This document shows positions 9,086 to 19,318 of a DNA stretch of 64,000 nucleotides, one piece after another. The number at the start of each line of letters is the position of its first letter. Position 1 is the first letter of the stretch. The stretch lies in assembly GCF_020342455.1 (NCBI RefSeq), contig NZ_CP080506.1, forward strand, positions 1,116,001 to 1,180,000, read 5' to 3'. Made by a program: the position numbers and the translations under genes. The notes under the pieces were generated by a model that saw only the letters and a program-made list of their open reading frames with translations, was not told the origin of the DNA and searched no databases. This DNA comes from Profftia sp020342455. Lineage in GTDB: Bacteria; Pseudomonadota; Gammaproteobacteria; Enterobacterales; Enterobacteriaceae.

Positions 9086-9634
9086 TTAATTAGCTTTTTC
9101 TACCTGATTAAAGTCTAGTTCTAATGGAGTGCTACGACCAAAGATAGATACAGAGACTTTTATACGGCTTTTTTCGTAATCAACACCTTCAACAACACCA
9201 TTAAAATCAGAAAATGGTCCATCACTTACACGTACCATTTCTCCTGGATCAAACATAGTTTTCGGACGAGGTTTATCACCTGCTTTTTGAAGTCTATTCA
9301 TAATTGCATCTACTTCTTTGTCACTAATTGGAGCTGGGGAATCAGAAGTTCCTCCAATAAAGCCCATCACACGTGGTATACTGCGTACTAAATGCCAGCT
9401 AGAATCATTCATTACCATTTGAATCAATACATAACTAGGAAAAAATTTACGTTCACTTTTACGTCGTTGACCGCTACGTATTTCAACAATTTCTTCAGTA
9501 GGAACCATTATCGTTCCGAATAACTCTTCCATCTTATGTAATTTAATATATTCAGATAATGATTGAACTACACGACTTTCAAAGCCAGAAAAGGCCTGAA
9601 TTACGTACCAACGCTTTTTCAAGGTTTCAGACAT
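9086..9634 (-). CDS. nusG: Transcription termination/antitermination factor NusG
   Basis: NusG binds RNA polymerase, suppresses pausing, aids Rho termination and couples transcription to translation. At 182 residues it has normal length. The N-terminal NGN domain begins KKRWYVIQAFSGFESRVVQSL and includes FPSYVLIQMVMNDSSWHLVRSIPRVMGFIGG. The C-terminal KOW domain is PGEMVRVSDGPFSDFNGVVEGVDYEKSRIKVSVSIFGRSTPLELDFNQVEK. A single nucleotide separates it from secE, as in other enterobacteria, so the two are co-transcribed and probably translationally coupled. Confidence 0.98.
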   Translation of the reverse strand: MSETLKKRWYVIQAFSGFESRVVQSLSEYIKLHKMEELFGTIMVPTEEIVEIRSGQRRKSERKFFPSYVLIQMVMNDSSWHLVRSIPRVMGFIGGTSDSPAPISDKEVDAIMNRLQKAGDKPRPKTMFDPGEMVRVSDGPFSDFNGVVEGVDYEKSRIKVSVSIFGRSTPLELDFNQVEKAN

Positions 9635-9635
9635 A

Positions 9636-10019
9636 TTAAAACCTCATATCAGTAATACACGAAACTAGACGGACCAGTATACTATCCAGTCCCCATAAAA
9701 TTAGTGATATAATCACTGTAACCACAGCTACTATCAATGTTGTATAAAATGTTTCTTGACGTTTGGGCCATATAACTTTACGCATTTCAGTGCGCGCCTC
9801 ACGAGCGAATGCTATGGCATTCTTACCCTGGTTTGTACTAAAGGCTATAGAACTAGCTATAAAAATCATTATTACTACTATCATCGTACGTAATGGTAGA
9901 ATTAAATCACGATAAAGGAAATTACCTATAATAGCAGTGAGGAGTAGTATAACAACAAACAGCCATTTAAGTATTTGTATACCACATCTGCTTCTTTTAG
10001 AATTGATATTTATACTCAT
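9636..10019 (-). CDS. secE: Preprotein translocase subunit SecE
   Basis: SecE is the small essential membrane subunit of the SecYEG protein-export channel. Its 127 residues equal the E. coli form with three membrane helices (about residues 17-36, 43-61 and 92-115). The conserved cytoplasmic amphipathic segment AFAREARTEMRKVIWPKRQET precedes the third helix, which ends ILWGLDSILVRLVS. The gene begins the secE-nusG pair. Upstream, the expected tufB is gone, so secE probably depends on a local promoter; a TATAAT occurs at 10044-10039 on this strand. Confidence 0.97.
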   Translation of the reverse strand: MSININSKRSRCGIQILKWLFVVILLLTAIIGNFLYRDLILPLRTMIVVIMIFIASSIAFSTNQGKNAIAFAREARTEMRKVIWPKRQETFYTTLIVAVVTVIISLILWGLDSILVRLVSCITDMRF

Positions 10020-11370
10020 AAAAACAACCTGTTATTAGATTATAAAAATACTCGGTCTTACTTTGAGTAAGACTAACTAAATAATTTTTTATAAAAAACA
10101 AATGGAATTTGCGTCATTATCTCTTAATATATAAGTATTAAAGCACACAAGTAATTTATTTATTATAAGACATTTTAGTTCTTATTATTAGGTACTTTAT
10201 TACATCTAAAAGTAACGCAAAAATACTTTATAAGTTTATTTTTGATTATTATTATTAATAATACATAATATTAAATATTATACTTGTAATAGTATATCAC
10301 GTCTAATTTTACTTTAGACTAATTTTATTAAAATACTTATATTAATAGTAACTACGAGTATTTTTATCTCGATCTATAAAATGAAATATAAATTTATATC
10401 ATATTTTATAAATTATATTATTGAGTATATCAATATTATATTATTTCTACTATTGATTAGAGCTAGATAGTTAGTAGTAATGCTAATTTTAAAATTTCTA
10501 GTAAAAAACTATTATATTATTTTCTTATCAATAATAACAACTAGAATATTAATCTGCTTATATTTATACTAGAACAGTATTGTTATTAATATTATTAATA
10601 TTAATTATTGCATAGATATACAAAGAAATATATACAAAAAATACTTTAGCATCAGTGAAATTTTATTCCAGTAAGAAATACATTGAATATTCTAGTTTTA
10701 CTATCTTTTATGACATATATACACAGTTTTATAAATAACTAACCATGAACACAATTGAAATAATTAAATAAAAAATAAATATACAACATAAGCATATTAT
10801 GCTGAATATGTATACTACAAAGTAAAGTAATTTTAGATATTCAAAAGAAGGTAATCAAAGTATACAATCAATAAACTTTTATGTTTTAACATTATAATAA
10901 CTAAGATCAAGTAAAATACTTTAAATCACATTAAAAATAAATAATTTTAATTATATTACATAAAAGAATTAAAAACAATTAATCAGATATTAATAATATT
11001 TTGTATTTCAATAATATTGCACCATGACTCAATAAATAAAACTATAAAAACGTATTAAACATACTAATAACTTTAAAATATTTAGCACTTCTATTGTAGA
11101 ATAATTTGATAAGTAATAAATCATTAAGTAAGTTATATAGAATAACTATTATTCCAAGTGGATAGTTAGATAAAAAAATTTAGGGCATTTATATATAGAA
11201 AAATATTTTTTATTTTTATAAAAATTAATTTACTATACTAAATTCTATACCTTATATAAAATAAAATTATAAATAATTATAATTAAACTAATAAATTTTT
11301 TGATAGCTTATAAAATATAAAGAATAGCAGAAAATATTTTATACAATAAAATAAGGAGTAAATAAAACTT
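10020..11370. other. Blank AT-rich region at the expected tufB locus
   Basis: No gene is visible. In E. coli the thrU-tyrU-glyT-thrT tRNAs are followed by tufB and then secE; here both flanks are kept and the 1.35 kb between them is AT-rich with no EF-Tu motif. Its size is close to tufB plus spacers, so I infer an eroded tufB. One short hairpin lies near the secE side. Confidence 0.6.
10055..10073 (-). terminator. Hairpin upstream of secE, possible relic tufB terminator
   Basis: Arms GTCTTAC (10055-10061) and GTAAGAC (10067-10073) form a 7-bp stem with a 5-nt loop. On the minus strand it is followed by CGAGTATTTTTATAATC, which contains a short T-run and also a TATAAT. It could be the former tufB terminator or part of a secE promoter region. 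Confidence 0.4.
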
Positions 11371-11373
11371 TGA

Positions 11374-11446
11374 TGCTGATACCCAGAATCGAACTGGGGA
11401 CCTCACCCTTACCAAGGGTGTGCTCTACCGACTGAGCCATATCAGC
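11374..11446 (-). tRNA. thrT: tRNA-Thr(GGT)
   Basis: A 73-nt cloverleaf can be folded: acceptor GCTGATA pairs with TATCAGC, the anticodon stem is ACCCT/AGGGT, and the anticodon GGT lies at 11413-11411. The T-loop has GTTCGATTC. It is the last of four clustered tRNAs in the order thrU-tyrU-glyT-thrT. Unlike the other three, the CCA end is not fully encoded: after discriminator A the DNA reads TCA. Confidence 0.95.
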
Positions 11447-11456
11447 CAAGATAACT

Positions 11457-11531
11457 TGGAGCGGGCAGCGGGAATCGAACCCGCATAACCAGCTTGGAAG
11501 GCTAATGTAATAACCATTATACGATGCCCGC
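11457..11531 (-). tRNA. glyT: tRNA-Gly(TCC)
   Basis: It starts GCGGGCATCGTATAATGG and ends GCCCGCTCCA, with a 7-bp acceptor stem and encoded CCA (11459-11457). The anticodon TCC is at 11498-11496. It is nearly identical to the E. coli glyT product and lies 10 nt before thrT. Confidence 0.96.
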
Positions 11532-11650
11532 ATATTATAACTGAGATAATTAATAAATTATTTAAGTTTTTATATTAATACCCTGTATGTATAATAAATA
11601 ATTTTATATAATTTAGTTATAGTATATATTGTTTATTAAGGTAATTTTTA

Positions 11651-11735
<85 letters not shown>

Positions 11736-11742
11736 CACTTGA

Positions 11743-11818
<76 letters not shown>

Positions 11819-11832
11819 ATCAAGTAATTTGT

Positions 11833-11861
11833 ATTTTAAGCAATTCAAACACTATATGCAA
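11833..11861 (-). promoter_or_regulatory. Sigma-70-like promoter of the tRNA cluster
   Basis: On the minus strand TTGCAT (11861-11856) and TAAAAT (11838-11833) are separated by exactly 17 nt, and the -10 ends 14 nt before the mature 5' end of tRNA-Thr(TGT). In such AT-rich DNA promoter matches are common, but spacing and placement here are right for a tRNA operon. Confidence 0.5.
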
Positions 11862-12203
11862 CTAATTTTTATTTTAAGTAAAGTAAAAATTAAAATAAGT
11901 GTGTACTAAATTTTAAATAAATTAAAAAACTCTTTTAAAGTCATAAATTATTAAAATAATTAATAGATTATATTATTACTCACCACTAACACCAACATAG
12001 CTGTTACTTACTCTATTTTTATTTGTTCATCAAATATCAAATATAAGTTTGATGTATTCTAAGAATTAGAATAGCATCTAAAATAATTATTAACAAAACA
12101 ATATTTATAAACTAGATTGTTAATCTAACTAATTTTTTAGTTATTTTTATAAAATCAATCTATTATTTTTATATAAGAACATATAACCCTCATACATAAT
12201 AAA

Positions 12204-12244
12204 ATAACTAATAAATGTAAAGTTATTTTACATTTATTAGTTAT
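12204..12244. repeat. 18-bp perfect inverted repeat with 5-nt loop
   Basis: Arms 12204-12221 (ATAACTAATAAATGTAAA) and 12227-12244 are exact reverse complements around GTTAT. T-rich DNA flanks the stem on both strands (ATATTTTATAA on +, TATTTTATTATG on -), so it could terminate transcription in either direction, but no gene lies close. Confidence 0.6.
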
Positions 12245-13233
12245 ATTTTATAAGCATAAATAAAATATAAGTAAATCAAACTAGATTAAAATAAATATAT
12301 AATCCAATATTTTTTATTCTTATATAACCCAACTTAAAATAAGTTATGATATCACTTTATATAATATATATTTCCATGTAAACCAAATAAATTTTTGTAT
12401 ACCTTAATGCAATATTTTAGACATCTATTGTTTATAATAGATCATAAATCTATCATTTCTTTTAAAATATTATTTAATACTTATTCTTAATTTTATATTT
12501 TTAATTAAAAATAGTCACATGAACTTTAGATAAAATCTAATCTTTATAATCAATATATTTCATATCATATATACAAACATAAATATAAATTAAATGTTTT
12601 ATATCTAACATTTATGCAATTAGAAAAATATTCTCTTAAAATATTTGGTAATATATAAGGTATTTAACTATAGTTTAATATAATTTAACCTTTTAAAATA
12701 TCTAATAAGATAAGATGTATTTTATTAAAGAAAAAATTAAATATTAACTATTAAGTATGTATAACATTAGATTATTCTCAATTTTTATTTTATATAACTA
12801 TGAATGATATAATAATAAAAATTATTAAATATAATATAATAGAATATCAAAATATTATAGCTAAAAAAATAAATTATATTAATGTTATGTATTTTATAAA
12901 CACTAAAAGTAATAGAAGCTTTAATAGTGTTAAAAGATTTATAGTGACATTATACAAAATATATTTTTTGACAAATACTTTATATAATTAAAAATTTATG
13001 TAATTTTAAATTATATTTAAAGTCCCATAAAATATTTTAGAATTTTATAAAAGTTAAAGAGGTAATTATTTTATTGATTAATAATAATTAATAAATTTAC
13101 ATGAACATACAGTATAAAAACTATAAAATATAATTTCAGTTTAAAACTCTACCCTATTATTTTTATCTATAATTTTTTACTTCATACAGTTATGATATAG
13201 TATCATATGATTTATACAAACATTAATAAATAT

Positions 13234-13266
13234 ATTTTATATTTTATATTTTATTTAATAAAATAT
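13234..13266. repeat. (ATTTTAT)3 tandem repeat and adjoining palindrome
   Basis: Three exact copies of ATTTTAT (13234-13254) run into a 10-bp inverted repeat with a one-base centre (13246-13266). This is probably slippage-generated simple sequence. Confidence 0.5.
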
Positions 13267-14088
13267 ATTATAACTTTCAAAAACTTAGAAATAATACAAA
13301 AGTAATTTACTTCTCCATAAGAAGTGACGCCATTCAATAAGCAAATACATAATAAAAGATATTGTCTGTATACAATAACTACATAAAATATGTTATAGCA
13401 ATAATAATTTACAACCTATATAACATAACTCATAAATAGTTAACAATATCTAATACTATAGCAATACTCTAGTTATATTCTAGTAATATAATTCACATTA
13501 TATCAATAGTATTGATACTACTATCAATATAGCTTATAAAAATAATACTTATAAATCTAATTTAGATATTGGATGTTATGGAATTAAAGTATTATATTTT
13601 TTTGTAAATTGTATTTTTAAATCTTTACTTTGTATATATGGGTAGTTGAAATAAAAAATATATTTACTCTTACTTAATGTAAAGTAGAAATAGATGTAAT
13701 CTAATTTAGAAACTATTACTATTTTTAAGGAATAGTCATTTCTATTATACTAAAATATATATTTGTAAATTCTTTTTAAAAAAGTAATACATACCTAAAA
13801 TAGTAAAATACCAATTTGAATAAATATAATTTAAAAACAAGATAAAAGCATAAAGTTTTAATTAATTTTTAGATAATGTAGTATTTATACTTGTATGAGA
13901 CTTACCAAAATATTTAAAGAACAAAAAATAGGTGTTATTATAAATATTAAAATTAATATAACTCTATAATAATTATTTTATTGCTATTTATAATATACCT
14001 TTTATGTTATTAATTAAATAATAACTTTCAATATTAATTTAATCATTAACTCGCATAAATATCTTTCCACTTTTTTAATAGGAATTAC

Positions 14089-14397
14089 ATGAAATATCTG
14101 CTATTTTTTTTAGTAGTTTTGGCAATATTTGTTCTTTCAGTAACATTAGGTGCACATAATGATCAAGTAGTTACTTTTAATTATTTAATTGCTCAAAATG
14201 AGTATTGTTTATCAACATTACTTGCAACTCTATTTGCTAGTGGGTTTATTTTATGTTGGATTATCTGCGGTATATTTTATTTACGCATTCGCTTATGTTT
14301 AGCTCGTGCAGAACGTAAGATTCGTATCTTAGAAGAAAAACAGGTAATACATACTAAAAAGGGAAGTGCTATTCCTTCTATTAAAAAATCTCATTAA
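14089..14397 (+). CDS. lapA: Lipopolysaccharide assembly protein A
   Basis: LapA (YciS) is a small inner-membrane protein that works with LapB to control LPS synthesis by affecting turnover of LpxC through FtsH. The 102 residues match the E. coli length and sequence: MKYLLFFLVVLAIFVLSVTLGAHNDQVVTFNYLIAQNEY, a second membrane helix (about 42-65, STLLATLFASGFILCWIICGIFYL), then a basic cytoplasmic tail with LARAERKIRILE. Membrane helices are near residues 2-21 and 42-65. A weak ribosome site (AGGAA) precedes the ATG. The usual downstream partner lapB is absent. Confidence 0.93.
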   Translation: MKYLLFFLVVLAIFVLSVTLGAHNDQVVTFNYLIAQNEYCLSTLLATLFASGFILCWIICGIFYLRIRLCLARAERKIRILEEKQVIHTKKGSAIPSIKKSH

Positions 14398-15743
14398 TAG
14401 ATATTATATAAAATAGATATGTATATTACTATTATTTATGAATATTTACAGATGATACAAATAAAGAAACAAAAGAACTAGATAGTTCTATAGATAGCAA
14501 TATATTCTTCTATAACGAAATATATATCCATATAATTAAAATTTTATTACCTTACATTAAATTAATTATTTATTAGAAGAGCGAAATAAAATACATTATT
14601 AGCATTCAACTACAATTTAAAAAAGTTATATTTTAGATTTTAAATAAATATTTATTTACCTATCTAACAACTAGATAGTTAATATCTATAGATTAGTTGG
14701 TACAAACATATTGAAGAGATATTTAATTAGATAAATTAAATAAAATATTTTTAAATTTATACACCGTAAATTTATTAATAATTTCATTAAACTACTTATA
14801 ACTTGGATAAGATTATTTATATTTCCCCAGAAACTTATATATTAGAAAAAATTATTAAAAATCTAACAGATTATATTTCTTATTACAAACTATTACTGAA
14901 TAAAATAAAAGTAATTATTTAGATTATTAATATAATTTTACTAAAAACGACTATAATGTATAAAAATTATATGTTTGTCTGTATAATATCAGTTAATATT
15001 TTATATTATAAAATATTAATATACTAAAATTATAGAAATATTAGTAATAATACTTTACTAAAATAAAATTTAGTTAATATATGGTGTTGATTATAATAGA
15101 GTATTACTACTCATAGCTAAATCACCTATTACTGACAAACTCATGCTAGATAAGTGAATTGAGAACAGAAAAAGGGATTAAAATTAATTAAAATTTATAT
15201 AAAATTTCATTTTAATACTGCTAACATTAAAACATTATAATTAGGATATACTCTCTTAAAGTATCTAAATATTTTTAAAGAATTATAAAAATATAATATA
15301 TAAACTATATAGCTATAAATAAAATTAAGTAATTAATTCATGAGTTATCTATCTCTTAAATATTTAATCTTGTTATTTAATATAGTAATTATTATTAATA
15401 TATAATAGTTATTACTTATGTATTACATAATGTATGTTAGTAAAATATATCCATGTAATCTAACTTTAGATAATATGTAAAATTTCATACCTTTTATTAT
15501 AATAAAAAATCTCTTTTATGATATTACTTATATTCTAATTTAATATTAGAAATACCATTTTTAATGATACCTACCCTAATGCATTCTAGTCAGAAAATAT
15601 CTTTAATTAATCCTCTTTTAAATACAATTAATATTGAATAATAAATTATATAAATAACTTTTAAAAAAATTTTATTAATTAATATATTTATATTTTTACT
15701 ATTAACATTCGAAATACTAATAACTTAGTACTATATAATAGTA
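14398..15743. other. Blank AT-rich region where lapB would be expected
   Basis: In E. coli lapA is followed directly by lapB. Here 1.35 kb follows with no open frame and no recognisable LapB motif. The size would hold a decayed lapB, but I see no remnant by eye. Confidence 0.5.
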
Positions 15744-16598
15744 TTAGTTAGAAGTATTTAATAATGGAAAACTTTTCACTAGATCATCAATCTTTTTTAT
15801 TTGAATTAAAAAAGATTCTAACATACTAAGCGGTAAAGCTGATGAGCCATCACAAAGAGCATTTGATGGATCTGGATGAGCTTCAATAAATAAACCAGCT
15901 AAACCAACTGCTATACCTGCACGAGCTAATTCTGTTATTTGCTTACGACGTCCACTAGATATAGCACTAAAAGGATTACGATACTGTAGAGCATGAGTCA
16001 CATCAAAAATAATTGGGCTTCCTTGAGAAGAGTCTTTCATTACACCAAAACCTAACATATCAACAACTAAATTATCATAACCAAAATTAGTACCACGATC
16101 ACATAAAATAACTTTATCATTTCCAGCTGATTTAAGATTATCTAAAATATGTATGATCTGTCCTGGGCTTAAAAATTGTGGTTTTTTAACGTTAATTACA
16201 GCGTTAGTTTTTGCAATAGCTTTAATTAGATCAGTCTGGCGCGCTAGAAATGCTGGTATCTGGATAACATCTACAACTTCAGACACAGTTTGAACTTGTT
16301 CTGGAGTGTGAACATCAGTTATAATTTTAACACCAAAAGCCCGTTTGATCTCTTGAAAAATACGCATTCCTGCTACCAGACCTGGGCCACGGTAAGAATG
16401 AATAGAAGTGCGATTAGCTTTATCAAAAGAGGCCTTAAAAACGTAAGGTATATTTAATTTTTGAGTAATTAAAAGATAATGCTCACAGACACGCATAGCT
16501 AAATCATGAGATTCAAGTACGTTCATTCCACCAAAAAGAGTAAATGGCAAATCGTTAGCAATATTTATATCATGAATTCTGACAACTTTCTGTTTCAT
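15744..16598 (-). CDS. kdsA: 3-deoxy-D-manno-octulosonate 8-phosphate synthase
   Basis: KdsA condenses phosphoenolpyruvate with arabinose 5-phosphate to make Kdo-8-phosphate, the precursor of the inner core sugar Kdo of LPS. I choose the ATG at 16598-16596 (MKQKVVRIHDINIAND), giving 284 residues as in E. coli; an upstream TTG would add seven unlikely residues. Signatures include FGGMNVLES, FKASFDKANRTSIHSYRGPG, ITDVHTPEQ, IPAFLARQTDL, NVKKPQFLSPGQ, LCDRGTNFGYDNLVVDM and FIEAHPDPSNALCDG. A 7-bp inverted repeat lies just upstream (16610-16629). It stands alone. Confidence 0.97.
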   Translation of the reverse strand: MKQKVVRIHDINIANDLPFTLFGGMNVLESHDLAMRVCEHYLLITQKLNIPYVFKASFDKANRTSIHSYRGPGLVAGMRIFQEIKRAFGVKIITDVHTPEQVQTVSEVVDVIQIPAFLARQTDLIKAIAKTNAVINVKKPQFLSPGQIIHILDNLKSAGNDKVILCDRGTNFGYDNLVVDMLGFGVMKDSSQGSPIIFDVTHALQYRNPFSAISSGRRKQITELARAGIAVGLAGLFIEAHPDPSNALCDGSSALPLSMLESFLIQIKKIDDLVKSFPLLNTSN

Positions 16599-17973
16599 AT
16601 TTTTACCTTTATACTCCAATTAGAGTATACTGTTTTTTCAATAAAAATAAGTTAAAAAAATTAATAAATATATAGATATAAGTATTTATATGCTTTTCAA
16701 GCATATTTAGATTAATATAATAATATTAAAATATTTTATAATTATAGTATTAAGTATATTTTAGATAATTTATTATCTAATATATACAATAGATAGAAAG
16801 CAATCTAAGACCTAGATCTTATATGTATTGAAATACATAATATAAGCTAATTAATTATGATAATGAATATTAATTTTATTACTTATTTAATACTATTCTA
16901 TATAGTAGTGTAATATGGAATATAAGTATATAGATAAATATATCTAATATAACAAAGATTATATAATATTATCCATGTTAATATAATTTAATTGCTATGT
17001 TTCTTATTTATAATAGTAATAATGTATATATTAAAAATTTTAAAAAGATGGATTAACTTCAATAATATTGAAAAACATTTACTTTACTATTTTTTCTTTA
17101 GAAAAAAGATAAAATAGATTAATTTTATAATTACTATTTTATAGTAGCTTACTTTTATACCAGAGTATAAAGTAGTACCCGTTGAGTGTAGTGTGTATTA
17201 TTTTGAGTATTATAATAAAATATTAGTGATACCGAGAAATAAATAAGTGTACTCTATACTATAAATTCTTAATACTTAATTTTATAATATTTTCTAGGCA
17301 CTAGAGAAGAATTAATTAAAAGGACAAAAATTAATATAATTATAATACAGTATAAAACTAGAATAAATATCACCTATTTACAATACATATCTATAATAAA
17401 CTATATTATTTATTATAAATTATGACAATTTTATATTGTAAAAATAAAATCAATAAAATATATACATTTATATAAGATTCTTGAATTTTTAGTAAGTTTA
17501 TAATTCTTACTCAGCAAATCATTAGTTAGCAAAACTTTATAGTCTATAGATTTGTGTTATCAACATAGAAACAAAGTTGCATTGATATTGGACATTATAT
17601 TCAACAATATGATCCTTGCTGTATCATACTTATATTGACTCAAACTTCTAATAAAATTTTTTTATAAAAACTTTTAAAATTAATCTTCTTTAGATATTTA
17701 AGTCAAAATATACAAATAATATTGGTATTAAAGATACCTAGATTGTTAAATAATTAGGAGTATAATAATTATTATAGATAATTAGAACCACTATATAAAA
17801 GTATAAAATACTTAAAATAAATGATAAGAAAAAATCTAAATATAATAAAATATTTATAAAAAATTATAATAATATTATACGTATTATCTATAATAATGAA
17901 TATAAATACTAATAAACATTCTGGTATTATACTCAATCTATTATTTATATAATAGTACTCGGAGAAATAATCT
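16599..17973. other. Blank AT-rich region between holD and kdsA
   Basis: About 1.4 kb with no credible open frame on either strand. A slightly less AT-rich patch at about 17140-17200 and another at 17510-17620 show no protein similarity that I can recognise. Confidence 0.55.
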
Positions 17974-18369
17974 TTATTTATTTATCATATATATTTGATG
18001 CCATAAAGATCTTTTTGCACTAACATTTTTATAAAACTTACTAAGAGGAGGGGAGTATAGTGTTGCAATGGTACTTTTTTGAGTTATCAGTGTACCAAGA
18101 TACCAAATATAGTATTCTCCCGTATGTTTCAACATAGCATATTTATCTGGAGTAAAGATAATTACCTGTTCATAAGACATTCGAAGCGCCCTGAGTACGT
18201 CACACAATAAAAGATTATTACTAGTCATTGGCTCAGAAGAAACAACAAGTAAATAAGGTTTAGGGGAAAATACTCTAATGTCAAGTTTACCATATAAAAT
18301 AATTGGGCGTCTTATAACCCAATGAGTAATACCAAGATGCTGTAAAATAAGCTTATTTCTGGAAGTCAT
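17974..18369 (-). CDS. holD: DNA polymerase III psi subunit
   Basis: Psi, with chi (HolC), links the clamp loader of the replicative polymerase to SSB. The protein is 131 residues against about 137 in E. coli. The match is clear at the N-terminus (MTSRNKLILQHLGITHWVIRRP against MTSRRDWQLQQLGITQWSLRRP), in the centre (LLCDVLRALRMSYEQVIIFTPDKYAML) and near the end (SAKRSLWHQIYM). The C-terminal tail is shorter. No Shine-Dalgarno sequence is evident, and the usual neighbour rimI is absent. Psi evolves fast, so divergence is expected; the call is still firm because motifs fall in the same order. Confidence 0.85.
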   Translation of the reverse strand: MTSRNKLILQHLGITHWVIRRPIILYGKLDIRVFSPKPYLLVVSSEPMTSNNLLLCDVLRALRMSYEQVIIFTPDKYAMLKHTGEYYIWYLGTLITQKSTIATLYSPPLSKFYKNVSAKRSLWHQIYMINK

Positions 18370-19318
18370 AAATATATTTTGTAATATGTAAAAAATATTT
18401 AAAAATTTTATTTATTCGGTTATCATAAAGGATACTTAATTTAATTTTTTATGTATAAGTTATATTTAAATATATATTATTTTATTTGGAAAAATAAATT
18501 ATACAATCTATATATTTATTAATATAGGAGAGAATATAAGATTAAATACATATACCTTATTAAGTATAGTACGTAAAATAATATAGAAATTTTATTTATT
18601 ATACCATACATACTTTATTATAATATTCTATTATAACTATTTACTGTTAAGTCAATAGATGGATAGGGAGATATTGGTAGTTAATATATAAACTAAAATA
18701 ATACTCTTAATAATATTTTAAATAAATACATGAAATATCCTTATATTCAAATAATCTGATAGATAATTGATATACACTAAAATCATTATATCATATTTGA
18801 TTTTAAAATAAATTATATATTAGATATTATCTATAATATAGATAAGAAACCTTTAAAATTTACTCCTTTAGTATATACTTTTGAGTTAAAAATTTTTTTC
18901 TAGTAAACAATAATTTTTCTAAAAAGAATAAAATTACTATTTAGTAGAATACTAAATTATTAATTTATTAAATAAATAACACCTAACTATAGTTAATCAG
19001 TATTAATAATAAATAAATATTTAAAAGCATATTATTTTTGATATCTAAACTATAACTATATATATTTTAGAAAAATTCTTATAGTTAGTAATTTGGGATT
19101 ATTATAATATATATGCTATATATGACGTTGACAACGTTATGTAATTTCTCTTGAATTAAAATAAATAAAATATTCTTAATAGCTTACTTTATTTTAATCT
19201 AGTATTAAGATACTGCCCGCTTTATGTTTTATAATAATTTTTATTATTCATGTAAGCTTATTATACTTAAAAAAATTTTCGTGCTCATTATAATTTATCT
19301 CATATTGATAAATATTAG
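18370..19318. other. Blank AT-rich region between metK and holD
   Basis: About 0.95 kb without a credible gene. A small inverted repeat ACGTTG/CAACGT lies at 19125-19137 and 11-bp complementary arms (ATTAAAATAAA/TTTATTTTAAT) occur at about 19155-19200 downstream of metK; neither is followed by a clear T-run. Confidence 0.5.

Larger units (their letters stand above)
11862..14088. other. Blank AT-rich region between the tRNA cluster and lapA
   Basis: I find no credible gene in 2.2 kb. The only notable items are a perfect 18-bp inverted repeat (12204-12244) and a triple 7-bp tandem repeat (13234-13254). A 63-codon open frame at 12800-12991 is built almost wholly of AT-rich codons and looks like background. 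Confidence 0.6.

Noticed and set aside
12800..12991. 63-codon open frame upstream of lapA
   Set aside because: Nearly all Ile, Lys, Asn and Tyr codons, as expected by chance in AT-rich DNA; no similarity or ribosome site.
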